NCBI GenBank assembly: GCA_045652705.1
Contig: JAZRUV010000027.1
Coordinates: 1-46,045, forward strand
Reading direction: 5' to 3'
DNA: 46,045 nucleotides
Origin: UMGS1649 sp045652705
Lineage (GTDB): Bacteria > Bacillota > Clostridia > TANB77 > CAG-465
The position numbers and the translations under genes are program-made. The notes beneath the pieces were generated by a model that was not told the DNA's origin, ran no database searches, and was given only the letters and a program-made list of their open reading frames with translations. Positions 32,450-40,534 of the stretch are shown piece by piece (the first letter of the stretch is position 1; every line of letters starts with the position of its first letter).

Positions 32450-33676
32450 TTATTTAAGGACATCCATAATTCTCTGAATAATACTTCTAGAATCACGAAT
32501 TCGCTTAGAATCAAGCCACAAGTTATAACAATGTGGGCATTCTTCAATATCATCCAAATCCTGAACATTATAAGTCATGTTAAATCGCTTTATGGCCTCG
32601 ACAACCTTATTAGTACAGTGGCAACAATTACTTGAAGTCATATGTGGGAATATTTCGTTTCTTCCACTAAACCCCACACCTTGACTACCACTCAATACCT
32701 GTTCATCAAAATACCCACCCAAGCGAATATCTATATCTTCATATTGTACATTATCATAAATACCGTGGATGATATCTCTCAAACTCCAAAGCCAAGGAAC
32801 CCGATACAATCCCAAGTTATACATGTGATTAGCTAGCGAATTTTCTTGTAAAGAAGTAGGTTCAATAGATACTGCATCAAAATTATATTTTAAGATGCAA
32901 TCTGTGGCTGTCCTGATAGCATCGTCTATAGCTTCCTGTTCAGTCAAAAATACAGGTTTAAAATTAACGTATGCCAGTGCTTTCATATTACACTTGTGAA
33001 GATTATTAACAGCAGTTGCAATAATGGCCTTATCTTGTATCGCTTTATGATGACAAAGTTCACGAATGGTATAATTTGTAGACTCTACACCTATTCCCAC
33101 TTCCACTATACCATCATATACTTCTTTTATTGCCATTAAAACTTCTAAAGTTACATATTCAGCTCTCGATTCAATAATTACCTTTTTAATTCCTTTATAT
33201 TTATTTAAGGAACTAAAAATATATCTCACTGTATCCAGCTGAATTTCCTCTGAATTTAACAAGCTTCCCAAATTGTACACACAGACAACCGGATAATCAT
33301 TAAGATCAAAAGAGTGTTCTGTGTCTTCTAAAAATGCACCTGTAATGACACTATCCCACTGCTCAACATAATTTTGATGAGTAATAGTTTCGTTAAGCGG
33401 AGAGCCATTTAAGTGCGCACACATCGAGCAACCGCCATTTGTCTTATAGTGTTTGCAACCATTGGAGCGAAGAACAATCATTACTCGGTCAACTGTTTCT
33501 CCATTTAGGAAAAACTTGTTTATTTCCACCTCTGCAAGTTTATTCTTATCAAAAGGTAAATTGGGTGTATTGCTACGAATCTGTTTAATACGGGTTTCTA
33601 CTAAATTAAGAGCATCGTCAAATCCTTCTTGGAACTGACAATTTAATTGTGCAGCGTAAGCATTATAATCTCGCAT
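32450..33676 (-). CDS. Radical SAM enzyme, RaSEA/Elp3-like Cys spacing
   Basis: 408 residues from MRDYNAYAAQLNC, with GGGAGG before the ATG. The cluster motif has long spacing, C74-x8-C83-x2-C86 (NGCKHYKTNGGCSMCAH), as in the archaeosine RaSEA and Elp3-type families rather than the common Cx3Cx2C. Later Cys groups SSNCCHCTNKV and EECPHCYNL near the C-terminus could bind a second cluster or zinc. Radical SAM chemistry could form a C-C or C-S bond or an epimerisation. Between a PaaK-like enzyme and a threonine-synthase-like enzyme it is likely the key tailoring step. Substrate unknown. Confidence 0.85.
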   Translation of the reverse strand: MRDYNAYAAQLNCQFQEGFDDALNLVETRIKQIRSNTPNLPFDKNKLAEVEINKFFLNGETVDRVMIVLRSNGCKHYKTNGGCSMCAHLNGSPLNETITHQNYVEQWDSVITGAFLEDTEHSFDLNDYPVVCVYNLGSLLNSEEIQLDTVRYIFSSLNKYKGIKKVIIESRAEYVTLEVLMAIKEVYDGIVEVGIGVESTNYTIRELCHHKAIQDKAIIATAVNNLHKCNMKALAYVNFKPVFLTEQEAIDDAIRTATDCILKYNFDAVSIEPTSLQENSLANHMYNLGLYRVPWLWSLRDIIHGIYDNVQYEDIDIRLGGYFDEQVLSGSQGVGFSGRNEIFPHMTSSNCCHCTNKVVEAIKRFNMTYNVQDLDDIEECPHCYNLWLDSKRIRDSRSIIQRIMDVLK

Positions 33677-33680
33677 ATGT

Positions 33681-35042
33681 TTACCTCCCAACAAAACTTA
33701 TCATAGGCTTATACTTCAACGTTTCTTCATAAGGTAGTTTATCTACCTTGTGAATATTGATGACTGTAGTTTGCGGTACCAAAGTATAAAGAGCTTTTTC
33801 TACTATAGAGGATTCAACAACATATTTATCTTCGATAAGATAAATATCCAGTTCGCCTATTTTATGTTGTACAAATTGATACTTTAAGCTATGTACTGGA
33901 ATTTCATAGTCTAAAAACCAGTTATACGCTATGTCCATAAAACAAGATGCTGGTATACGCTCACCTGTTTCAGTAATAAAACAATCCATACTTCTGCCTT
34001 GCACTCCAGCTATAATTCTACCGTTATTCCCACATGTGCACTTCTTTGTGTTTTCTATCTTTGCAAGATCACCCTGAATATAACGAATTATAGGAGTAGC
34101 TGTATTTAGTAAATTAGTTCCAACAACAATTCCTACTTCACCATCCGGAAGCTTGTTTCCCTGTTCATCAACAATTTCAATAAAACAAGCATCTTCCTCC
34201 AAATGATAATTATGATTAGGGCACTCTAGCGCAATTCTAGTAAGCTCTTCACTACTATATTCGTCCAACACTTCCACGCCTAGCATATCTGAAAGCATTC
34301 TTCTTTGAATTGCATTAGATTGTTCAGAGTGTACGACTACAAGACACACTCCATAATCCGACAGCTTAATACCTGTGGAAGCAATTTTTTCTATATATGT
34401 AGGATATGTAGAAATATACTTAGGTCTATGAACCTTTATATATTCTATTGCTTCCTCTGCCTTGGTTGTTGTTGGTAAAAAGTCTTGAACAAATTTTCCG
34501 TTCATCTCTGTTATCCACCAAGGACATGTATAGATAAACAAAATAGTGTCATTTTCGTTATACTTTCCACCAGATTGGTTGTAAAACTGCCTAATAGTCT
34601 GTAAAGTGTCTTTGTATATTGCTTCTTCAGACACTGCAAGAGTAACAAATCTACCACTAGAGCCGGAGCTTCTCGTCGAAAGTATAAAATCATATACATT
34701 TTTTACAATTTCTTCAGGGAACCCATCAATCAATTCTGTCTTTGTTACGTAAGGTAATTTAAAGAAATCTTCCCATGTCTTTATTCCACCTTTTTCATAA
34801 CCTATTTCCGAATATTTTTTATTATATAGTGGGATGTTTTCAAACGCATAATCTACAATATACTTAATACGTTCTAACTGCCAATTTCTAATTTCTTGTG
34901 GTCCTAACTTTAAAAAACTGCTTAGTTCTTCCCATGTTTTTAAATAATCTTCATAAATGTGAGTTCCATGATCCATCAGGCTCATATAATTGATACCCAT
35001 TTTTCTAAGTTCTAAATAGCCTCTACTAGAAATATCCCGCAT
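33681..35042 (-). CDS. PaaK-like adenylate-forming enzyme, first gene of biosynthetic operon
   Basis: 453 residues. ATP loop LSTRSSGSSGRFVTLA (122-130 region), then DEYSSEELTRIALECPNH and PIIRYIQGDLAKIEN...CTCGNNG with a Cys pair, then GVQGRSMDCF. This is the PaaK/CapK branch, but only about as similar to the other PaaK-like protein in the window (20962-22290) as families usually are. It probably activates a carboxylic acid as acyl-adenylate, for amide or thioester formation. No carrier protein or CoA-dependent partner is next to it. GGAGG precedes the ATG; the next gene begins 4 bases after its stop. Confidence 0.8.
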   Translation of the reverse strand: MRDISSRGYLELRKMGINYMSLMDHGTHIYEDYLKTWEELSSFLKLGPQEIRNWQLERIKYIVDYAFENIPLYNKKYSEIGYEKGGIKTWEDFFKLPYVTKTELIDGFPEEIVKNVYDFILSTRSSGSSGRFVTLAVSEEAIYKDTLQTIRQFYNQSGGKYNENDTILFIYTCPWWITEMNGKFVQDFLPTTTKAEEAIEYIKVHRPKYISTYPTYIEKIASTGIKLSDYGVCLVVVHSEQSNAIQRRMLSDMLGVEVLDEYSSEELTRIALECPNHNYHLEEDACFIEIVDEQGNKLPDGEVGIVVGTNLLNTATPIIRYIQGDLAKIENTKKCTCGNNGRIIAGVQGRSMDCFITETGERIPASCFMDIAYNWFLDYEIPVHSLKYQFVQHKIGELDIYLIEDKYVVESSIVEKALYTLVPQTTVINIHKVDKLPYEETLKYKPMISFVGR

Positions 35043-35127
35043 AATAGTACCTCCTTATATTATTCGGTTTATTTAATTATATTTCGCTTATTTTATTTAA
35101 ACTAAGTTAAACATTAAAATCCGCAAT

Positions 35128-35156
35128 ATTATATCACAGTGCGCCTTACAAGTCAA
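35128..35156 (-). promoter_or_regulatory. Strong promoter of the biosynthetic operon
   Basis: Minus strand TTGACT (35151-35156), 17-base spacer ending TGA, TATAAT (35128-35133): near-consensus extended -10. Predicted transcript start near 35121 and a leader of about 78 bases. No regulator gene lies nearby. Confidence 0.7.
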
Positions 35157-35217
35157 TCTAAGCAAATATCATTGATTACATAATTTTTCCTACTCTTACT
35201 ATATTAAAAAATAATAG

Positions 35218-35245
35218 TTGCATATATGTTTATTTATGATATAAT
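35218..35245 (+). promoter_or_regulatory. Promoter of the acyltransferase operon
   Basis: TTGCAT (35218-35223), 16-base spacer with TGA, TATAAT (35240-35245), an extended -10, about 30 bases before the AAGGAGG ribosome site. Confidence 0.65.
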
Positions 35246-35276
35246 GTTGCTGTATCAAATTTAAGGAGGATATATT

Positions 35277-35840
35277 ATGAAAAAATCAACAATGATAATA
35301 ATAGCTGTAGCTGTTGTAGTTGTTGCAATCCTTGCAGTAATGTTCTTTACAAAAGGAGAAGCTTCTAACCTACCAGCAATAAACAGCGCCGAAGATTTAA
35401 CTAAACTTGTAGATTCAATCTACTCTGGTGTAACAGATGAAATGCCAGGCGTTATGTCTCAACCAATAGATGTTACAGATAAAGATTCTGTAAACTATAT
35501 GACAGGTTTAGAAAATGGTGATGAACTAGAATATCTTGTAGTTTCAGAACCAATGATGTCTTCTCAAGCATATTCATTAGTAGTTGCTAAAGTTAAATCT
35601 GGTGTAAATGCAAGCAAAGTTGCAGAAACTATGAAAACTAACATAAATACTAGAAAATGGATTTGTGTTACTGCTGAAAAACTATATGCAACAAATAGCG
35701 GCGACGTTGTTTTCTTAGTAATGACAAGAGCTGACCTTGCAGAATCTGTTTTTAACAGTTTCAAAACTCTAGCAGGAAATATTGGACAAGTGTTTGAAAG
35801 AACAGAACAAGAAGTAGAACTTCCAGCAGATATGTATTAA
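35277..35840 (+). CDS. Small anchored extracellular protein (DUF4358-like)
   Basis: 187 residues: an N-terminal helix (MKKSTMIIIAVAVVVVAILAVMFF) with an uncleaved-looking anchor, then a soluble domain with VDSIYSGVTDEMPGV-, NGDELEYLVVSEPMMSSQAYSLVVAKV, and AVETMKTNIN-type helix. I recognise this as the DUF4358-type protein often found before MBOAT/DHHW pairs in gut Clostridia. First gene of the plus-strand operon with AAGGAGG before the ATG. It may help present or fold the polymer-modifying partner. Function unproven. Confidence 0.7.
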   Translation: MKKSTMIIIAVAVVVVAILAVMFFTKGEASNLPAINSAEDLTKLVDSIYSGVTDEMPGVMSQPIDVTDKDSVNYMTGLENGDELEYLVVSEPMMSSQAYSLVVAKVKSGVNASKVAETMKTNINTRKWICVTAEKLYATNSGDVVFLVMTRADLAESVFNSFKTLAGNIGQVFERTEQEVELPADMY

Positions 35841-35900
35841 TTTAAAATTATCGCCGAATAATGACTTTATACGGCGATATTATTATATAAGGAGAAAATT

Positions 35901-37286
35901 ATGGTATTTTCAAGCATAGCTTTTTTATTTTACTTTTTACCAATAGTTCTTGGTATATATTACATAGTACCAAATAAAGCAAAGAATTTAGTGCTACTTT
36001 TGGCATCTCTTTTCTTCTACTTTTATGGTGAACCAACCTATGTAATAATAATGGTACTATCTATTGTATTAACATATATATTTGGACTACTTATGGATAA
36101 GTATCCAGATAAAAAGAAAACATTTTTAACACTTTCCATTGTAGCCAGTGTCGGAATACTTGTATATTTTAAATATTTTAACTTCCTAATGGACAATATT
36201 AATATGTTTATTGGCGGCAAAATCGACTTTATTTACGTCGCTTTACCTATAGGAGTATCTTTCTATACATTCCAATTAATGAGCTATATAATTGACGTAT
36301 ATCGCGGAAATGCAAAGGTGCAAAAAAGTTTACTTAAACTTGCTACATACATCGCCCTTTTTCCTCAGCTTATAGCTGGACCAATTGTAAGATATACAAC
36401 AATTGAAGAGCAGTTAGAAAAACGCGAACATAGCTTTGCTAAATTTGCACATGGTGTTAGAAGATTTATAGTAGGTCTTGGTAAGAAAGTTTTAATTGCA
36501 AATATTTTAGGAGAACTTGCAAACAACTTCCTAAGCTCAACAGATAACTCTACTCTATTCTATTGGATGTATGGAATTTCTAATATGCTACAAATCTATT
36601 TTGATTTCTCTGGATACTCAGATATGGCAATTGGTTTAGGTAAAATGTTTGGTTTCAATTTCTTAGAAAACTTCGATTACCCATATACTTCAACAAGCAT
36701 AACAGAATTTTGGAGAAGATGGCATATGTCTCTTGGTACATGGTTTAGAGATTATATCTACTTCCCTATGGGTGGAAACAGAGTAAGCAAAATAAAATGG
36801 ATTAGAAATATTATGGTAGTGTGGCTACTAACTGGTCTTTGGCATGGTGCCGCGTGGAACTTTATTATATGGGGATTATACTTTGGAATACTCCTTATGA
36901 TAGAAAAATTATTCTTAAAGAAGTTACTAGATAAACTACCAAACATTATATCTAGAATATATGTGTTATTTATTGTGATGGTAAGCTTTGTAATATTTAG
37001 TGGAACTAGTACAACTGAAATATTTAAAAACTTAGGTGGACTTGTTGGTATAAATACAACTTCCCTTGTATCACCAGAAAGCATCTACTACTTAAAGAGC
37101 TTCTTTGTGGTGTTAGTGATAGGAATAATTGGTTCAACTAGATTGCCTAAAACGCTAGCAATTAGTGATAAATTAAAGAAAGTAACAAATGTGTTAGAAC
37201 CTATCTTTTTAATAATAGTTCTTGTACTTTCAACAAGTTATATTATAGATAGTACGTTCAACCCATTCTTGTACTTTAGGTTTTAG
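35901..37286 (+). CDS. MBOAT O-acyltransferase (AlgI/PatA-like)
   Basis: 461 residues, about ten membrane helices. AlgI-type landmarks: SFYTFQLMSYIIDVYRG, FPQLIAGPIVRY, DFSGYSDMAIGLGKMFGF, FWRRWHMSLGTWFRDYIYFPMGGN with H275, and LTGLWHGAAWNFIIWG with the catalytic H315. The family moves acetyl (or other acyl) groups across the membrane to extracellular polysaccharide, teichoic acid or peptidoglycan. GGAG before the ATG. It lies between the DUF4358-like and DHHW genes in one operon. Confidence 0.93.
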   Translation: MVFSSIAFLFYFLPIVLGIYYIVPNKAKNLVLLLASLFFYFYGEPTYVIIMVLSIVLTYIFGLLMDKYPDKKKTFLTLSIVASVGILVYFKYFNFLMDNINMFIGGKIDFIYVALPIGVSFYTFQLMSYIIDVYRGNAKVQKSLLKLATYIALFPQLIAGPIVRYTTIEEQLEKREHSFAKFAHGVRRFIVGLGKKVLIANILGELANNFLSSTDNSTLFYWMYGISNMLQIYFDFSGYSDMAIGLGKMFGFNFLENFDYPYTSTSITEFWRRWHMSLGTWFRDYIYFPMGGNRVSKIKWIRNIMVVWLLTGLWHGAAWNFIIWGLYFGILLMIEKLFLKKLLDKLPNIISRIYVLFIVMVSFVIFSGTSTTEIFKNLGGLVGINTTSLVSPESIYYLKSFFVVLVIGIIGSTRLPKTLAISDKLKKVTNVLEPIFLIIVLVLSTSYIIDSTFNPFLYFRF

Positions 37287-37296
37287 GAGGCAGAAT

Positions 37297-38388
37297 ATGG
37301 AAAACAAAATAAAAAACATAGTTATAACCATTAGTTTTGTTATAATAATCTTTGCTACTTTCATAATGAACCTAATAGCCAAAGATAAAACTATATCTGA
37401 ATCTGAACGTAGAGCACTTCAAATGTTTCCTACAATCTCACTTGACACAATAAAAAGCGGAGATGCAATGGATAAATTTGAAAAATATACAACAGACCAA
37501 TTTGCGCTAAGAGACACTTTGAGAGATATTAAATCTTTATTTAATATTAATGTATATAACCAAAAAGATAACAATAAATTGTTTGAAAAAGATGGGGCTA
37601 TTTACAAAATGGATTATCCTCTAAATGAAACTAATCTAAATAAATCTTTGGATAAAATAGCAAATGTATATAACAAGTATTTGAAAGATAAAAATATGAA
37701 TATATACTATTCTATTATTCCAGATAAAAACTACTACTTGGAAAACGATGACCATTTAAAAATAGATTATGATAAAGTAAAAAATACTGCAAATAGTAAA
37801 CTAACTAATTTAACATATATAGATATATGGAACGATTTAACTTTAGAAGATTATTATAGAATAGACCTACACTGGAAACAAGAAAGCTTAAGTAAAGTTG
37901 TAAACACACTTGAACAAAACATGAAATTAAACTCTACACATGGTATAGTGTATAATATTCGAAGCCTAGGAGATTTCTATGGTACATATTACGGACAACT
38001 TGCTACAAACGTTAAACCAGATACATTATATACTTTAACAAGTGACACAATTTTAAATGCTACAGTATATAACTACGAGAACAAAAAAACTGGTCCTGTA
38101 TATACAAACGAAACTTCAGCAGATAGATATGATACTTATCTTTATGGTGCTACTCCACTTATTAGAATAGATAATCCAAATGCTAAAACAAATAAAGAGT
38201 TGCTACTATTTAGAGATTCTTTTGGAAGCAGTTTAGCACCACTTTTAATAGAAAATTATAGCAGTATTACACTTATAGACTTAAGATATATTTCAACTAG
38301 TTTATTAGAACAATATCTAACTTTTAATAACCAAGATGTGTTATTTATATATAGCACACTTATACTTAATCAAAATGTGTTGAAATAA
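37297..38388 (+). CDS. DHHW/AlgX-AlgJ-like extracellular acyltransferase partner
   Basis: 363 residues: N-terminal signal-anchor helix (about 7-27), then a SGNH-like fold. The family's DHHW motif reads D190-L-H192-W193 in YRIDLHWKQES, so the second residue is changed but the catalytic His and Asp remain. The serine motif is RDSFGSS with S308. In alginate or other polymer systems this protein takes the acyl group from MBOAT and attaches it to the polymer outside. Start 10 bases after the MBOAT stop with AGGAGG. Ends at the hairpin terminator 38393. Confidence 0.85.
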   Translation: MENKIKNIVITISFVIIIFATFIMNLIAKDKTISESERRALQMFPTISLDTIKSGDAMDKFEKYTTDQFALRDTLRDIKSLFNINVYNQKDNNKLFEKDGAIYKMDYPLNETNLNKSLDKIANVYNKYLKDKNMNIYYSIIPDKNYYLENDDHLKIDYDKVKNTANSKLTNLTYIDIWNDLTLEDYYRIDLHWKQESLSKVVNTLEQNMKLNSTHGIVYNIRSLGDFYGTYYGQLATNVKPDTLYTLTSDTILNATVYNYENKKTGPVYTNETSADRYDTYLYGATPLIRIDNPNAKTNKELLLFRDSFGSSLAPLLIENYSSITLIDLRYISTSLLEQYLTFNNQDVLFIYSTLILNQNVLK

Positions 38389-38392
38389 TATT

Positions 38393-38423
38393 AAAGCCTC
38401 AGAGAATTTTCTCCGAGGCTTTT
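38393..38423 (+). terminator. Terminator of the acyltransferase operon
   Basis: AAAGCCTC-x-GAGAA / TTCTC-x-GAGGCTTT hairpin followed by TTTTGTC, four bases after the DHHW stop codon. Confidence 0.85.
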
Positions 38424-38434
38424 GTCAATTTTGC

Positions 38435-38674
38435 AACGTTTTACTGATATCAATAAAACGTTTATATATACCTCTTCACTATTTTCATACTATGTAAAAG
38501 ATTGGCTTACTACCGTCAGTAATTCAATCTTTACTAACATTTTGTTATTTTCACATTAATTTATAATTTCCTAACATACATATTTGCACTACTTTTCAAA
38601 CAACTTGTCAGCATTGACAAGTTGTTCAAATATAGTATTTATACCATTTTATCGCATTAATAAAATGGTATAAA
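38435..38674. repeat. Array of four unrelated strong hairpins in a gene-free gap
   Basis: Four inverted repeats in 240 bases, none followed by a proper U-run. 38435-38462: AACGTTTTA / TAAAACGTT. 38494-38534: GTAAAAGATTG / CAATCTTTAC with inner TTACT / AGTAA. 38599-38626: perfect 12-bp AACAACTTGTCA / TGACAAGTTGTT, 4-base loop. 38638-38674: perfect 15-bp TTTATACCATTTTAT and its complement, 7-base loop. No gene is visible in the 375-base gap 38389-38763. Confidence 0.75.
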
Positions 38675-38720
38675 CAAAAAATTAAACCGTAGATATATTA
38701 TAAAGTTTCACTAATATATA

Positions 38721-38755
38721 AAAAGAGTGCACTTCAAATAGAAGTGTCCTCTTTT
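38721..38755 (-). terminator. Terminator of the cadherin-like repeat protein
   Basis: AAAAGAG-xx-CACTTC / GAAGTG-xx-CTCTTTT stem just after the stop, with TTTTTATATATT on the minus strand. Confidence 0.7.
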
Positions 38756-38763
38756 ATTTGTTA

Positions 38764-40503
38764 TTATTTTCTTCTGCTTTGTACAGCTTTTACTACTACT
38801 ATTAGTATTAAAACTGCTAAAACTATTACAATTATTATAGGCCATATTGTTGTTAAATCCATTTCTTTTGCTGGTTCTTCAACTGTAGGTTGTTCTATTG
38901 ATGGTTGTTCAACTGTTGGTTTATCAGATACTGCTGGCACATCTTGTGCTTTTTCTTTTTCTACATTTACTATATATTCTTTAACACTTCCGTTTTCAGC
39001 TGTAACCGTTACTTTAACAACGTTTGTTCCTTCAGTTAATGTATCTGGTTTGTCAACTTTTACTGTTGCCTTTGTATCTTCTGTTCTTGCTGAAACATCT
39101 ATAGTTTGAGTATCAGCTGATACTTTATAACTATATGTATCTGTTCCTGCTACAAAATTCTCTATAGATACACCATTTATTGTAATACCCATTAAATTTG
39201 CATTTGCAGATTTTACTGGTTCTACTTTTTTAGCTTTTCTAGTTATAACTAGATTGTAAGTTTTTGCACTTCCATTTTCAGCAGTTACTTTTACCACAAA
39301 TGTATTTTTACCTTCTTTAAGAGTTTTTGTTCCTGCTCCAGATACTGTAGCTTTACCATCTGCAGCTGTTGCTGTTATCTTAATAGAAGTTTTAGAATTT
39401 TCTACTTCTCCTAAATTATATGAAGTAGTATTTTTGTTAAAGTTTTTAACTTGTGATCCATCTACTTTTAATGAACTTAAGTAGTTGTTTGTAGATTTTG
39501 GTGCTACTTTTCTAGTTACTGTTATTGTATATGATTTAACGCTTCCATTTTCAGCAGTTACTTTTACTGTAAATGTATTTTTACCTTCTTTAAGAGTTTT
39601 TGTTCCTGCTCCTGCCACTGTAGCTTTACCATCTTCAGCTGTTGCTGCTATCTTGATAGAAGTTTTTGAACTTTCTACTTCTCCTAAATTATATGAAGTT
39701 GTATTTTTATCAAAGTTTTTAACTGTAGCTCCATCTACTTTTAATGAACTTAAGTAGTTATTTGTAGATTTAGGTGCTGGTGTTCTTGTTATTGTTAGTG
39801 TATATGATTTAGCACTTCCATTTTCAGCAGTTACTTTTATTGTAAATGTGTTTTTACCTTCTTTAAGAGTTTTTGTACCTGTTCCAGATACTGTAGCTGA
39901 ACTGTCTTCAGCTGTTGCTGTTATATTAATAGATGTTTTAGCTGTTTCTACTGTTCCTAGATTGTACGAAGTTGTGTTTTTATTAAAGTTTGCAACTGTA
40001 GCTCCATCTACTTTTAATGAACTTAAGTAATTGTTTGTAGATTTTGCTTTTACAACATTTACTGTTTTAGTTGTAGATGCTGTAATTTTTCCACCGTTTG
40101 AATCTACACCTTTAAGAGTAATTGTTATTGTTATATTTCCCACAGCTTGTGTTTTTGGCACTTCATATTTAAATGTAGCAAGATTTGTTCCTGCTGATAT
40201 AACTTTTTTGTCTGCTTGTGCAGAAATTTGGAATAGTTTTACTATTGATTTTGTACCACTTGTAGAAGTTGTACTTCCACTATATTTTGAAGTAACTGAT
40301 GGTAGTGACAAACTACCTGTTGAGGCAGCAACTTCAAAGTCTGTAAGTTTTGCTCCACTGTTTACAGATATTGTAAAGCTTTGGCCTTGTTCTACTGTTG
40401 TTTTGCTTACGCTTGCATTTAAATCCGCTGCAAATACACCAGTACTTAATACCAACAAGCAAACCATTAATAAACAGCTAACTTTTAATATTAATTTTTT
40501 CAT
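38764..40503 (-). CDS. Secreted surface protein: cohesin-like domain + four cadherin-like beta-sandwich repeats + TM anchor
   Basis: 579 residues. Signal peptide 1-25 (ending VFA). Residues about 26-150 form a cohesin-like domain (SVSKTTVEQGQSFTISV ... QADKKVISAGTNLATFKYEVP) also present in the next two genes. Then three nearly identical 91-residue cadherin-like repeats beginning STNNYLSSLKVDG, and a fourth diverged repeat beginning SANANLMGITINGVS. After a Pro/Glu-rich linker (about 520-545) comes a single membrane helix IWPIIIVIVLAVLILIVVV and a basic tail. It is therefore a wall-spanning anchored display protein. It lies 31 bases downstream of the dockerin protein and probably shares its transcript; its own ribosome site GGAG is good. 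Confidence 0.85.
   Translation of the reverse strand: MKKLILKVSCLLMVCLLVLSTGVFAADLNASVSKTTVEQGQSFTISVNSGAKLTDFEVAASTGSLSLPSVTSKYSGSTTSTSGTKSIVKLFQISAQADKKVISAGTNLATFKYEVPKTQAVGNITITITLKGVDSNGGKITASTTKTVNVVKAKSTNNYLSSLKVDGATVANFNKNTTSYNLGTVETAKTSINITATAEDSSATVSGTGTKTLKEGKNTFTIKVTAENGSAKSYTLTITRTPAPKSTNNYLSSLKVDGATVKNFDKNTTSYNLGEVESSKTSIKIAATAEDGKATVAGAGTKTLKEGKNTFTVKVTAENGSVKSYTITVTRKVAPKSTNNYLSSLKVDGSQVKNFNKNTTSYNLGEVENSKTSIKITATAADGKATVSGAGTKTLKEGKNTFVVKVTAENGSAKTYNLVITRKAKKVEPVKSANANLMGITINGVSIENFVAGTDTYSYKVSADTQTIDVSARTEDTKATVKVDKPDTLTEGTNVVKVTVTAENGSVKEYIVNVEKEKAQDVPAVSDKPTVEQPSIEQPTVEEPAKEMDLTTIWPIIIVIVLAVLILIVVVKAVQSRRK
39223..40041 (-). repeat. Three tandem 273-bp repeats encoding cadherin-like domains
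   Basis: Exact 273-base period: repeat boundaries at serine codons 40041, 39768 and 39495. The copies differ by few codons, so they are recent duplications or kept alike by recombination, and copy number may vary between strains. Confidence 0.85.
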
Positions 40504-40534
40504 TCTTTTCTCCTTTTTTATTTATATAAATTTA

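Noticed and set aside
34671..34690. CGTCGAAA in the PaaK-like gene as a Spo0A box
   Set aside because: Inside coding sequence and off consensus at the first base.
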